Of a stretch of DNA of 17,289 nt, positions 7,158 through 14,664 are shown piece after piece. Within the stretch, counting starts at the first letter, position 1; each line of letters opens with the position of its first letter. The DNA comes from DASYAN01 sp036501345. Lineage in GTDB: Bacteria; Chloroflexota; Ktedonobacteria; Ktedonobacterales; Ktedonobacteraceae. The stretch covers positions 1 to 17,289 of the forward strand of contig DASYAN010000142.1 in assembly GCA_036501345.1 (NCBI GenBank). The letters run 5' to 3'. The translations under genes and the position numbers were made by a program. The notes beneath the pieces are model-generated. The model did no database searches and was not told where the DNA came from. It saw only the letters and a program-made list of their open reading frames with translations.

Positions 7158-7457
7158 TTATAGGAACGTTCGAATAGCTCGAGCATGACCATGTATGGTA
7201 TAGGATGATAAGGGCTTATCTGTTCTATCGCTAGGAGTAGCACTAAGGTAGTCGATATATTTTCTAGTTTGAAGTGGCTTGACCTTTTCGAGAGGGATGT
7301 TGTTCTGTTTGCACCAGTCGGCAAACCTTTGAAGCTGCTCTAAATACCATTGTTGAGTAGCAGGCGATAATCGAAATACGGCAAACTGGTACTCTTCAAT
7401 TGCTTCTGTAACGAGCATAAAGGGCATTTCCCCGTGCAAAAGCCTCTTGCTAGACAT
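7158..7457 (-). pseudogene. Tyrosine recombinase/integrase, truncated to the core-binding domain
   Basis: The 99-residue frame holds only an N-terminal SAM-like core-binding domain: EAIEEYQFAVFRLSPATQQW, YLEQLQRFADWCKQNNIPLE, a TRKYIDYLSAT helix, then SSYTIHGHARAIRTFL. In intact recombinases IRTFL leads into the catalytic domain with the R...HxxR...Y residues. Here a stop follows directly and the next bases show no trace of that domain, so the 3' three-quarters of the gene is deleted. The start is uncertain (ATG 7457, or the later MPFML about ten codons in). The protein might still bind DNA but cannot recombine. Its presence marks the region as a former integrated element. Confidence 0.82.
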
Positions 7458-7577
7458 AGAAGCCCTATGTTATAGTAGCCTCCCGGTGCCCTCTATCATT
7501 TGGTGGCTGGAGTGTACTGCAATCCAGATCGCCATGTAGGGGAAAATCTGACTTCACAGAAGAGCAAAAGGAGTTCG

Positions 7578-8498
7578 ATGCCAGTGACTTCAAATTGTTT
7601 ACCACCCGAGCAAACAGCCCGTTTTTACCGGATCTGGTTCCCATTACTACACTATGTCAATCAACATCGCCACCTGATTGACTCATTTCCTGCATCGCCT
7701 GAGGATGGAGAGATTGAGCCTGCCGATGCCGTAGAGCTGCGCAACGCCTTGTGGGCTGATGATGCATTGCGCGAAAGGTTCATTGCCGATAATCCTGCTG
7801 ATCTCTCGCCTGCCGACCTTGCCCTAGTGGACAGTTGGCAGCATCGGCTCGCCGGAAGCTTTTTCATCCTACGCGAACTTAAAAAATACACGGTCCTTCT
7901 CACTGACCGCGCACCCATGCATGCATATGGAGTGCTAGGATTAGTCAATACCATTGCAGAGGCAATTATTGCACCATTGCCCATATATGTTGAAGCGGTA
8001 TTACTGCCATTTGAAAATCAGATTATCTACGATAGTCTCGTATCATCGTTCCCTGTCTCCTTCGGTCGCAATATTCGCAGTCGACTCAACGATGATTATC
8101 GCAACGCACAAGAGCGGGAAGGGATCATCACTTCCTTGATCCCAGCTGCAGTTCCTAGCAGTATGGGCGAGCAGTATGCTCAAATCGAGGCACGCAATGC
8201 GAAGATCTTAGCGACCTTTCGCAAGGACCTCGCCAAAGCTGGCTTAAGCCTTAAAACGGTGGAACTGCACGTAGGCAATGTTGAGGCTTTTTCCCAAACG
8301 GTGCTATTGAAGCAAGTCCCTCCACATGGGCTACTCGAGACAACCTCCTCAGAGCTGGAGGGCTATTTGCACATTGCACGTACCAAGACAAACGTGACCA
8401 GCTTCAAACGATTTATACGGTTTCTCTTTGAGACTGGGCGGATGGAGGATGAGCAAATACAAGCCTTACGTGAGGTAATCAAGCAGATACAAGAATAG
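7578..8498 (+). CDS. Uncharacterised 306-residue protein with a recombinase-like core-binding C-terminus
   Basis: AAGGAG five bases before ATG 7578 decides the start; the frame itself is open from 7500. Residues 1-190 form a compact domain of unknown type with PVTSNCLPPEQTARFYRIWF, SWQHRLAGSFFILRELKKYT and VEAVLLPFENQIIYDSLV. The last block I associate, from memory, with uncharacterised Chloroflexota proteins. Residues about 205-306 (NAKILATFRKDLAKAGLSLK, then HVGNVEAFSQT, SSELEGYLH, SFKRFIRFLFETGRM) have the helix order of a SAM-like core-binding domain of phage integrases, without any catalytic domain after it. The gene diverges from the truncated recombinase and is followed by a 98-bp inverted-repeat element. 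The frame is intact and codon use is regular. Function not known. Confidence 0.72.
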   Translation: MPVTSNCLPPEQTARFYRIWFPLLHYVNQHRHLIDSFPASPEDGEIEPADAVELRNALWADDALRERFIADNPADLSPADLALVDSWQHRLAGSFFILRELKKYTVLLTDRAPMHAYGVLGLVNTIAEAIIAPLPIYVEAVLLPFENQIIYDSLVSSFPVSFGRNIRSRLNDDYRNAQEREGIITSLIPAAVPSSMGEQYAQIEARNAKILATFRKDLAKAGLSLKTVELHVGNVEAFSQTVLLKQVPPHGLLETTSSELEGYLHIARTKTNVTSFKRFIRFLFETGRMEDEQIQALREVIKQIQE

Positions 8499-8514
8499 GT
8501 TACGAATATAGCTA

Positions 8515-8612
8515 CTAGTGGGTCAACTGCCAAGTTCAGTGGCATTGCCAAGAGCCTCTGATGCGGGACGATAGAGTGCCAATGCCATTATGTTTGGCAA
8601 CTGACCCACTAG
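8515..8612. repeat. 98-bp inverted-repeat element, MITE-like
   Basis: The 36-nt ends 8515-8550 and 8577-8612 are inverted repeats matching at 28 of 36 positions. The outer eleven bases CTAGTGGGTCA are identical, and inner blocks such as TGCCAA and GGCATT are kept. The centre is a 26-nt loop beginning AGAGCCTCT. CTAG at both outer edges could be part of the ends or a target duplication. Length, non-coding centre and long ends fit a miniature inverted-repeat transposable element. A large transcript-end hairpin for the gene ending at 8498 is the alternative. Confidence 0.6.
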
Positions 8613-8826
8613 CACTCATCGCGGCACCACTTATCGCTGCTCGTCTGAACATCTTCAGTAATCCGCTGAATTTAGGGCTTGGGGAAAGATAGCAATACGA
8701 GTGGGAAGGTGAGTCAACTCATGGCAAGAATTTATTGGCAGACTGTACATGTCTCTTAATAGTGTCGTGTGGTACTATTATAACAAATGGAAAAGATCTT
8801 TCTCTGTCTAGAAAAAGGAGTTCGTC
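8613..8826. other. Intergenic region upstream of the PHP gene
   Basis: Together with the inverted-repeat element before it, this completes a 328-bp gap without a gene. It holds a promoter candidate at 8756-8784 and the GGAG ribosome site at 8817-8820 for the PHP gene. I see no other coding or RNA signal. Confidence 0.5.
8756..8784 (+). promoter_or_regulatory. Candidate promoter of the PHP-domain gene
   Basis: TTAATA (8756-8761) and TATAAC (8779-8784) are separated by 17 bp. This puts the start of transcription about 35 bp before the TTG start codon. The -10 is a five of six match and the -35 a four of six match, so this is plausible but not certain. Confidence 0.4.
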
Positions 8827-9690
8827 TTGACTTGTCTGACCATGAATCTGACCCTTGCCCCCGATGCTGCGATTGACCTCCATATGCACACCACTTACAG
8901 TGATGGACGCTGGCCCGCCCAACAACTCATTGACTATCTTGCTTCCGAACATTTTGACCTAGTAGCGGTGACCGATCATGATCGGGTTGACAAGGTGGCC
9001 GAAATTCAAGCCTTGGCTGCTGAAAAGCATCTGCCCGTCCTATCAGGTGTAGAGATGAGCACCACATGGAATGGCAAAATGGGAGACCTGCTCTGTTACG
9101 GTTTTGATCCTGAAAATAACGGGCTGATGTCAATTGTAGAAAAATTTGCACAAATACGACAAGAGATCATGTACGAGATTTATGAAAATTTGCTTCGTAA
9201 GGGATATACGTTTCCAAACCAGATGGAAATACTCGCGAAGAATGATGGCAAGCTTCTCCATCCCTTGGATAATGGTCTCTTATTGCGCGAACATGGTTAT
9301 GCTCCAGACTGGTCTACTGCCGTGAAAATGATTCGCGAGGCAGGCTATCATTCTACAAGGGTAGATATGGCTGAAACAGTCGAGGTGGTGCATCAGAGCG
9401 GTGGAGTATGCCTCATCGCCCATCCCGGTAGGCGTGAAAGTGGCTTTACCTTCTACGACCCTACTTTGTTAGATCAACTGCGTACTGATGTGCCGATCGA
9501 TGGTATCGAAGTTTACCACCCATCACATAGCCAGGAGAGTATTGAAATCTATCTGGAATACGTACGCAAACATAACCTATTAGGTAGCACTGGTTCCGAT
9601 TCGCACTGTATCCCCACCCGCATGCCGATCAAATATCGCGCTGAGATCAGCCGCAACTTGCTGGAGCAAGTAGGGATCAAGGTAGCATAG
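8827..9690 (+). CDS. PHP-domain metal-dependent phosphoesterase
   Basis: The 287-residue protein carries the full set of PHP metal-binding motifs: DLHMHTTYSDG (17-27), TDHD (49-52), GVEMS (74-78), AHPGR (198-202), EVYHPSH (228-234) and GSDSH (256-260). The size fits the YciV/TrpH group, which includes RNase AM and nucleoside 3',5'-bisphosphate phosphatases. These use a trinuclear metal centre to hydrolyse phosphate esters in RNA ends or small nucleotides in the cytosol. GGAG six bases before TTG 8827 supports a TTG start; the ATG at 8842 would be too far from it. The gene converges on bS21 with a shared hairpin between. The exact substrate cannot be told from sequence. Confidence 0.93.
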   Translation: MTCLTMNLTLAPDAAIDLHMHTTYSDGRWPAQQLIDYLASEHFDLVAVTDHDRVDKVAEIQALAAEKHLPVLSGVEMSTTWNGKMGDLLCYGFDPENNGLMSIVEKFAQIRQEIMYEIYENLLRKGYTFPNQMEILAKNDGKLLHPLDNGLLLREHGYAPDWSTAVKMIREAGYHSTRVDMAETVEVVHQSGGVCLIAHPGRRESGFTFYDPTLLDQLRTDVPIDGIEVYHPSHSQESIEIYLEYVRKHNLLGSTGSDSHCIPTRMPIKYRAEISRNLLEQVGIKVA

Positions 9691-9700
9691 AATCAACAAT

Positions 9701-9723
9701 AGCGGATGAAGTGGTCATCCGCT
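9701..9723. terminator. Hairpin between convergent genes, probable bidirectional terminator
   Basis: AGCGGATGA and TCATCCGCT form a perfect 9-bp stem with a 5-nt loop, 11 bp after the PHP stop codon and 38 bp after the bS21 stop on the other strand. Neither side has a long T run (ATTGTT on both sides), so termination may be modest. Confidence 0.65.
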
Positions 9724-9761
9724 ACCTGATTGTTCAAAAAGAGCCGAACGTACAAACGGTG

Positions 9762-9944
9762 TTAGCGAGAGTGGTTTCGTCGTCGACGCTGGGCTTCGGC
9801 TTTGCGTTTGCGGCGAGCTTGTGGGCTTTCATAGAATCTACGACGGCGAGCCTCGGCAAGGATACCGGCATTCTGGACCTTGCGGTTGAAGCGTTTAAGA
9901 GCGAACTCGAAAGACTCACCGGGGTTAATTTGAACTTCACTCAT
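9762..9944 (-). CDS. rpsU: Small ribosomal subunit protein bS21
   Basis: The 60-residue protein is typical bS21: an acidic start (MSEVQINPGESFEFALKRFN) followed by a strongly basic helix (RKVQNAGILAEARRRRFYES) and an Arg/Lys-rich tail. bS21 binds near the anti-Shine-Dalgarno region of 16S rRNA in the small subunit and helps translation initiation. The start ATG lies only five bases after the stop codon of the zinc-ribbon gene and has no strong ribosome site of its own, so translational coupling to that gene is likely. Length and composition are normal and I see no damage. Confidence 0.96.
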   Translation of the reverse strand: MSEVQINPGESFEFALKRFNRKVQNAGILAEARRRRFYESPQARRKRKAEAQRRRRNHSR

Positions 9945-9949
9945 GGCGA

Positions 9950-10306
9950 TTACCAGCGCGATCGACGGTCATTACGGTGACCAGTACTCTGCAGCTGGAA
10001 ACAATCGCTGCAATACACAGGGCGATCTTCGCTTGGTCTGAAAGGAACCTGAGCTTCGTTGCCGCAACTAGCACAAGTTACGCTATACATCTGACGCTGT
10101 TCGCGAAAACCATCACTGCGGCCGCCGCCACCACCACCGCCTCTGGGGCGCTCACCGCGCTGCGCTTTGCGAGCAGTACGACATGAAGGACAACGAGCAG
10201 GGGTATTGGTCAGGCCACGGCTCGCGAAAAATTCCTGCTCACCAGCAGTGAATGTGAAAGCCTCATTGCAGTCCCGGCAATACAAGGTTTGATCGGTATA
10301 GGACAT
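9950..10306 (-). CDS. Double zinc-ribbon protein upstream of bS21
   Basis: The protein has 118 residues with four CxxC pairs: C10/C13 and C39/C42 form an N-terminal zinc ribbon (YCRDCNEAFTFTAGEQEFFA), and C78/C81 and C99/C102 form a second one (VTCASCGNEAQVPFRPSEDR). The two are joined by an Arg/Gly-rich linker with seven consecutive glycines. The first ribbon resembles the zf-trcl family and the second the CxxC-CxxC-SSSS family. Both are small proteins of unknown role, probably nucleic-acid or ribosome associated. The basic RRSRW tail and the operon with bS21 (5-bp gap) support a link to RNA or translation. GAGAGA lies before the ATG, and a TATAAT promoter element lies upstream at 10413-10421. 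Confidence 0.9.
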   Translation of the reverse strand: MSYTDQTLYCRDCNEAFTFTAGEQEFFASRGLTNTPARCPSCRTARKAQRGERPRGGGGGGGRSDGFREQRQMYSVTCASCGNEAQVPFRPSEDRPVYCSDCFQLQSTGHRNDRRSRW

Positions 10307-10412
10307 TTATTCTCTCATTTCCAGGGTCTTTGACCCAAAGGGTTTGGCTGTATCGCACGGCTTGCAATAGACAATCTATTCTGAGCTACGATGCACTATA
10401 CAGTATATTTCA

Positions 10413-10421
10413 ATTATACCA
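10413..10421 (-). promoter_or_regulatory. Extended -10 promoter for the zinc-ribbon/bS21 operon
   Basis: On the minus strand the sequence is TGGTATAAT, a consensus -10 with the TGn extension, about 107 bp upstream of the zinc-ribbon ATG. The -35 region (near CACTCA) is poor, as is usual for this promoter type. It lies just beyond the purN stop, so the ribosomal operon can be transcribed on its own. Confidence 0.6.
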
Positions 10422-10470
10422 CACTATGTGTCCTGTGAGTGACATTACGGCTCCAATTTTAGAACTACTA

Positions 10471-11133
10471 TTACTTTTGTCGACTCATCTGAAAGGATTG
10501 TGCTATCTCGCGTACTGCCTCCACAACGAGCTGGTGTTCCCTCTCTTTCAAGCGCTCCTGCAATGTCACTTCTGTGTCATCTGCTCTGATAGGCACTTCG
10601 GCCCGGCTAATGACTGGTCCAGCATCCACCTCGGGTATAACATAGTGAACGGTACTGCCAGTTATTTTTAAATTTGCCTCAATTGCTCTTTCAACAACAT
10701 GTAGGCCACGCAATGCTGGAATGACGGTGCCATCACTGGTTATATAGGTATCTGCTCCGTCGTCGGGCAGCAGTGCAGGATGCAGGTTGATCATGCGATG
10801 TGGAAATTGTGCAATGAAATCAGGGCTGAAGATGCGCAGCCAGCCAGCCAGTACGATCAGATCGACCCGGAATAGTTCCATCAGCGCCAGAGCACGCACT
10901 TCAGCCTCCTCACGCGGTTTCCAGGGCAGATAGATTGCTGGTAACTTATGATCAAATGCACGTTGTAGACCATGTGCACTGGCTTTATTACTCACCACCA
11001 GTACGATCTCAACGCCTAACAACAGCCTACTCTCGATGGCATCAATCAACGCTTGCAGATTGCTACCGGTGCCAGAAATGAATACTGCGATACGCAGTAG
11101 CGTCTTCTGGTTGTCTTGTTCCTGATGCTTCAT
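10471..11133 (-). CDS. purN: Phosphoribosylglycinamide formyltransferase (PurN)
   Basis: PurN transfers a formyl group from 10-formyltetrahydrofolate to GAR, step 3 of IMP synthesis. From ATG 11133 (GGAG upstream) it has 220 residues; an ATG at 11151 is in frame but lacks a ribosome site. The motifs are FISGTGSNLQALI (18-30), LAGWLRIFSPDFI (95-107) and INLHPALLP (115-123), with catalytic N116 and H118, then TVHYVIPEVDAGPVI (161-175) with D170. Between NLHPALLP and GLHV an extra stretch of about 20 residues (DDGADTYITSDGTVIPALR) replaces the short loop seen in E. coli. I believe this is normal for Chloroflexota-type PurN. The other purine genes lie 2-6 kb away on the same strand. Confidence 0.95.
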   Translation of the reverse strand: MKHQEQDNQKTLLRIAVFISGTGSNLQALIDAIESRLLLGVEIVLVVSNKASAHGLQRAFDHKLPAIYLPWKPREEAEVRALALMELFRVDLIVLAGWLRIFSPDFIAQFPHRMINLHPALLPDDGADTYITSDGTVIPALRGLHVVERAIEANLKITGSTVHYVIPEVDAGPVISRAEVPIRADDTEVTLQERLKEREHQLVVEAVREIAQSFQMSRQK

Positions 11134-11247
11134 GCTATCGACTCTCCACATGACTAAAATAGAAGTATATTACATAATGGCAAAGAATGGATCTGGAAAT
11201 TTACACACATGAAGCCATATGAATTGTATTTTGTATTCCGTACCAAA

Positions 11248-11619
11248 TTACACCCGTTTTACGTGAAAAAGCACTAAAGCTTTTTCACTATTGCGAAGTA
11301 GATCTTCTATACCCAAATATACCTCTTTAATGCGCGGAAACAGGTCTAGCGTTGGAGCATATCCTTGTTCTTCGAAAACGGGACCTTCATCACTTGCCAG
11401 AAAGTTTGCTGTGATTGCATAGTCCCCTTGTGGAAGACGAAATGTTACTGTCAGCACATCCTCCTCCAGTAATAGGCTATAGATATCCTGATAGTAGGTT
11501 AGGGCGAGCAGAGATAAGAGATCCGGTTGTGGCAATTCTCTTTCATACACTTGAAATGTGATTTGCCCATCTTCAGTCTTACTGATTGCAACGGTAATTG
11601 CAATGACTGTTTCAAACAT
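11248..11619 (-). CDS. Conserved-looking small protein, function unknown
   Basis: The 123-residue protein starts MFETVIAITVAISKTEDGQI. It has alternating beta-like segments (TVIAITVAI, QITFQVYE, VLTVTFRLPQGDYAITANFL), then a helical end (IKEVYLGIEDLLRN...LVLFHVKRV). It is acidic and soluble, with no membrane segment and no metal or nucleotide motif. AAGGTG before the ATG acts as ribosome site. The gene lies 114 bp upstream of the preferred purN start on the same strand, so the two may be co-transcribed. I do not recognise the family. Regular codon use and a good start support a real gene. Confidence 0.72.
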   Translation of the reverse strand: MFETVIAITVAISKTEDGQITFQVYERELPQPDLLSLLALTYYQDIYSLLLEEDVLTVTFRLPQGDYAITANFLASDEGPVFEEQGYAPTLDLFPRIKEVYLGIEDLLRNSEKALVLFHVKRV

Positions 11620-11821
11620 TTGATCACCTTCTCAGCAGGTTATTTCCCATGAATAGTTTAAATAGCTGATAGCCTCTGGTATCTTCCGTCTCAAGTATAT
11701 GGTATCTTAGTGTGTGAAATCAAGGCTTTGCGAGAGGACAAAAAAAGCCCACTGGCAAGATGTCAGGAGTGCTAGTGCTGCGTAAAGTTAAGATACCAAC
11801 ATAGTAGAACGGTGAGTAGAT

Positions 11822-13009
11822 ATGCTTAAATGTAACCAAGGAACTCTGTCAGCCACGGAACTAGATATTGTACAAGCGCCGAAAACCCATAAATTAACTC
11901 CTTTCTTGAAATGGGCCGGAGGTAAAGAACAAGAATTAAGGTATATCCTGCCCACAATTCCTGATTTCGAGAACTACTATGAGCCTTTTGTTGGTGGTGG
12001 AGCGGTTTTCTTTTCCATAACAGCTTATAATGCCAAATTCATTAATGATAAATCCTCGGAACTATTTAATTTGTACACGATAATTGCGCAACAGAATCAG
12101 GAATTCTTCCGTGCATTAGATATTCTGCTGGATGGTTGGCAACACATAAGTAAGATCGTTGATGATGAAGCTAGCAGTCTGATTAAAATGTATAAAGCCT
12201 ATTCCTATAGTGAATGCTCAACGCAAGAAATGACCAAAAATCTCCTCAATTTTATTTTCTCTCATGCTGAAATCTTCAAAAGAATGTTTGAGTCATTTAT
12301 AAACAAAGATGTTGAAAATTTCATTCACGAACTCCAGAGGAATCTATTAAGTAAAACTAAACGTATGAAAACGTTAGAAAACAAAAAGTGGAAATTGCCT
12401 GAGAAAGATATTGTAGCAAATATAGAATGTGCATTAAAAAGCGCTTATTATATGCAGCTTAGATATCTTTATAATAAAACCCATACATATAATATATCAC
12501 AGGGCCTTGCATCTGCAATATTTTTCTTTGTCAGAGAAAATGCTTATGCTGCAATGTTTAGGTACAATAGCCGAGGAGATTTCAATGTCCCCTATGGAGG
12601 GATCTCATATAACCGCAAAGATTTATTACGAAAGGTTGAATATATGCGTTCACCAGCATTACAATACTACCTGAGCAATACCGTGATCGAAAATATGGAC
12701 TTCGAAGTATTTCTTCAAAATCACCCACCACAAGCAAACGATTTTATTTTCCTAGATCCTCCCTACGACAGTGAATTTAGCACATACACGAAAAATCAGT
12801 TTAATATGAAGGATCAGGAACGTCTCGCTGGATACCTGCTAAAAGATTGCAAGGCCAAGTTCATGGTCGTCATTAAAAACACACCTGCTATCTTCAAATT
12901 ATACAATCAAGAAGGTTTGAATATTATGACCTTTGATAAAAAATACCTCGTTAGTTTTCAAGATCGAAACGATAAAAATGCAGAACATCTGATGATAACC
13001 AACTATTAA
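11822..13009 (+). CDS. D12-class DNA N6-adenine methyltransferase (Dam-like), apparently solitary
   Basis: The 395-residue protein has the D12 motif set: FLKWAGGK (28-35), YEPFVGGGAVFF (53-64, S-adenosylmethionine site), FRYNSRGDFNVPYGG (246-260) and the catalytic DPPYDSEF (312-319). Family members methylate adenine at N6, often within GATC. At 395 residues it is longer than typical Dam (about 270-300); the extra length lies between about 95 and 200 in a lysine- and asparagine-rich region. The gene is markedly AT-richer than the purine genes on either side and on the opposite strand, which suggests transfer. No restriction gene adjoins it. The ribosome site (GGTGAG) is weak. An 18-bp perfect hairpin follows the stop codon. 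Confidence 0.92.
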   Translation: MLKCNQGTLSATELDIVQAPKTHKLTPFLKWAGGKEQELRYILPTIPDFENYYEPFVGGGAVFFSITAYNAKFINDKSSELFNLYTIIAQQNQEFFRALDILLDGWQHISKIVDDEASSLIKMYKAYSYSECSTQEMTKNLLNFIFSHAEIFKRMFESFINKDVENFIHELQRNLLSKTKRMKTLENKKWKLPEKDIVANIECALKSAYYMQLRYLYNKTHTYNISQGLASAIFFFVRENAYAAMFRYNSRGDFNVPYGGISYNRKDLLRKVEYMRSPALQYYLSNTVIENMDFEVFLQNHPPQANDFIFLDPPYDSEFSTYTKNQFNMKDQERLAGYLLKDCKAKFMVVIKNTPAIFKLYNQEGLNIMTFDKKYLVSFQDRNDKNAEHLMITNY

Positions 13010-13257
13010 ATTTAGATCTGGCCCTATCGAGAGCCTCTAGCGGTGTTTCGATAGGGCCAGATCTATGGTATTATCCTCGTCTTTCACAAAAGGTGATCTC
13101 CCGAACATTCATGAGTAGCTATCTATTCCACTTTTTACCCTCAGAAAATGCTCAGGAGAAGTTTAGGACAATACCATAGAAAATCTATGGCCAAATAAAT
13201 GGTGAGGCCGTCAATCACTTGATTGATAATGGGTCGACAGCGTTGTATGTGTACAAG
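13010..13257. other. Convergent gap with nested inverted repeats
   Basis: Between the methyltransferase stop and the purD stop lie the 18-bp hairpin at 13013-13065, a second inverted pair (CTATGGTATT at 13063-13072 with AATACCATAG at 13170-13179), a compact hairpin CCATAGA-AAA-TCTATGG at 13174-13190, and a 16-bp near-perfect palindrome TCAATCA-CT-TGATTGA at 13211-13226. No gene is seen. Confidence 0.6.
13013..13065. terminator. 18-bp perfect inverted repeat with 17-nt loop after the methyltransferase gene
   Basis: TAGATCTGGCCCTATCGA and TCGATAGGGCCAGATCTA are perfect 18-bp arms. The hairpin starts 4 bp after the stop codon, so a terminator role is natural. However, no T run follows, and the stem is longer and the loop larger than usual. 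The loop starts GAGCCTCT and, counting the last stem base, contains AGAGCCTCT, as does the loop of the MITE-like element at 8515-8612. A small mobile hairpin element is therefore possible. Confidence 0.55.
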
Positions 13258-14535
13258 CTACCTCGCAAGCGCTTTCAGTCCACGATGAGCGATGTCTTTA
13301 CGATAGTGCATGCCCTCAAACGAAATGTGCTTGATAGCCTCGTAAGCACGCCCAACAGCATCCTGCAAAGTCCGGTCATAGGCCACAACGCTCAGAACGC
13401 GACCGCCAGCGGTAACAAGTTGGCCTTCTTTGAGCGCCGTGCCAGCATGGAAGACCTGGACACCCTCTAAGCGGTTGGCATCTTCAATACCAGTAATGGG
13501 CAACCCTGAACGGTATTCTCCAGGATAGCCACCTGCTGCCAGCGTAACACTAATCGCATATCCAGGCTTCCAGAGCTCGTCGGTCTGTAGTGTCCGACCT
13601 TCAGCATATTCCAGCACATTCAAAAGGTCTGTACCTAGCAACATCATAAAAGCCTGGGTCTCCGGATCGCCAAAACGTGTATTATGCTCCAAGACCATGG
13701 GACCACGCTCAGTAAGCATGATATTGGAATAGAGGACCCCTGAGAAGTCAATCTCTTTAGCTTTGAGCGCCTGTAATGTGCCTCCAATAATCTGCTGGTA
13801 GATCTGGGCCTCTCCGGACTGATTGACAAATGGCAGCGGCGTAAAGACACCCATACCACCAGTATTCAGTCCCTCATCATGGTCAAGAGCGCGTTTATGA
13901 TCCTGTGAGAGTACCAGGGGCAGAAAATCTGTGCCATTACAGATAGCAGTAGCTCCAATCTCATCACCCTGCAAATAGTCTTCGATAACAACGACATCTC
14001 CTGCAGCCCCAAAGATGCGGTCAACCATCATTTGTTTGAGGGCATCTCGGGCAGTTGCCATATCGAGAGCAACGATTGCACCCTTGCCAGCTGCATTCCC
14101 ATCGGCTTTGACAACGACAGGTACGCCATGGTGTTCGAGATAGGATGACGCTTGAGCATAGTTGGTAAAAGTGCGGTGTTGAGCAGTCGGGATTCCTGCT
14201 TCCGTTAGCACTTCTTTGGTAAAAGCTTTGCTCCCTTCCAGTGCCGCACCAGCTTTGCCGGGTCCAAAGATACGCAGACTACGCTGCCGGAAGACATCGG
14301 CAATGCCATTGATCAGAGGCACTTCCGGTCCAACAATTGTAAGATCGACCTGATTACGCTCGACGAAGTCTGCCATTTCATTAGTCTGGCTAACAGAGAA
14401 TGGGACACGCTCTGCATAAGGGACCATGCCAGGATTGCCAGACGCAGCGTAAATATGGGTAACACGGGAACTCTGTGCTAATTTCCATACTAGCGCATTT
14501 TCTCGTGCTCCAGAACCAATAACAAATATACGCAC
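13258..14535 (-). CDS. purD: Phosphoribosylamine-glycine ligase (PurD, GAR synthetase)
   Basis: PurD joins glycine to phosphoribosylamine with ATP, step 2 of IMP synthesis. The 425-residue length is normal. It has the N-terminal GSGAREN (7-13; usually GSGGREH), PEVPLINGIADVFR, FGPGKAGAALEGSKAF, the ATP-grasp stretch VVKADGNAAGKGAIVA, GVLYSNIMLTERGPMVLEHN followed by TRFGDPETQ, and AAGGYPGEYRSG. The H-to-N change in the first motif and EHNTRFGDPE in place of the usual EYNxRFGDPE are mild departures; the metal and phosphate residues remain. The start codon is GTG, fixed by a perfect AGGAGG six bases upstream. The gene follows purF by 129 bp on the same strand and probably belongs to the purC-purF-purD operon. 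Confidence 0.97.
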   Translation of the reverse strand: MRIFVIGSGARENALVWKLAQSSRVTHIYAASGNPGMVPYAERVPFSVSQTNEMADFVERNQVDLTIVGPEVPLINGIADVFRQRSLRIFGPGKAGAALEGSKAFTKEVLTEAGIPTAQHRTFTNYAQASSYLEHHGVPVVVKADGNAAGKGAIVALDMATARDALKQMMVDRIFGAAGDVVVIEDYLQGDEIGATAICNGTDFLPLVLSQDHKRALDHDEGLNTGGMGVFTPLPFVNQSGEAQIYQQIIGGTLQALKAKEIDFSGVLYSNIMLTERGPMVLEHNTRFGDPETQAFMMLLGTDLLNVLEYAEGRTLQTDELWKPGYAISVTLAAGGYPGEYRSGLPITGIEDANRLEGVQVFHAGTALKEGQLVTAGGRVLSVVAYDRTLQDAVGRAYEAIKHISFEGMHYRKDIAHRGLKALAR

Positions 14536-14664
14536 AATAGACCTCCTATGCTTGTAAAGACAAAAAATCTCTTCTTACACTAGATGTGCTCTATGCAAAT
14601 TAGATGCTACTCTTTGATTATTATCCAATATTTCAAGGGAAGTCACGTGGAGCTAGAACTTTTA

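Noticed and set aside
7661..7984. 107-codon minus-strand frame inside the 306-residue protein gene
   Set aside because: It is a shadow of the plus-strand gene, which has a good ribosome site and regular protein content.
13211..13226. TCAATCA-CT-TGATTGA palindrome as purD terminator
   Set aside because: Loop of only two bases, AT-rich, and no T run on the minus strand; mentioned only in the description of the gap.
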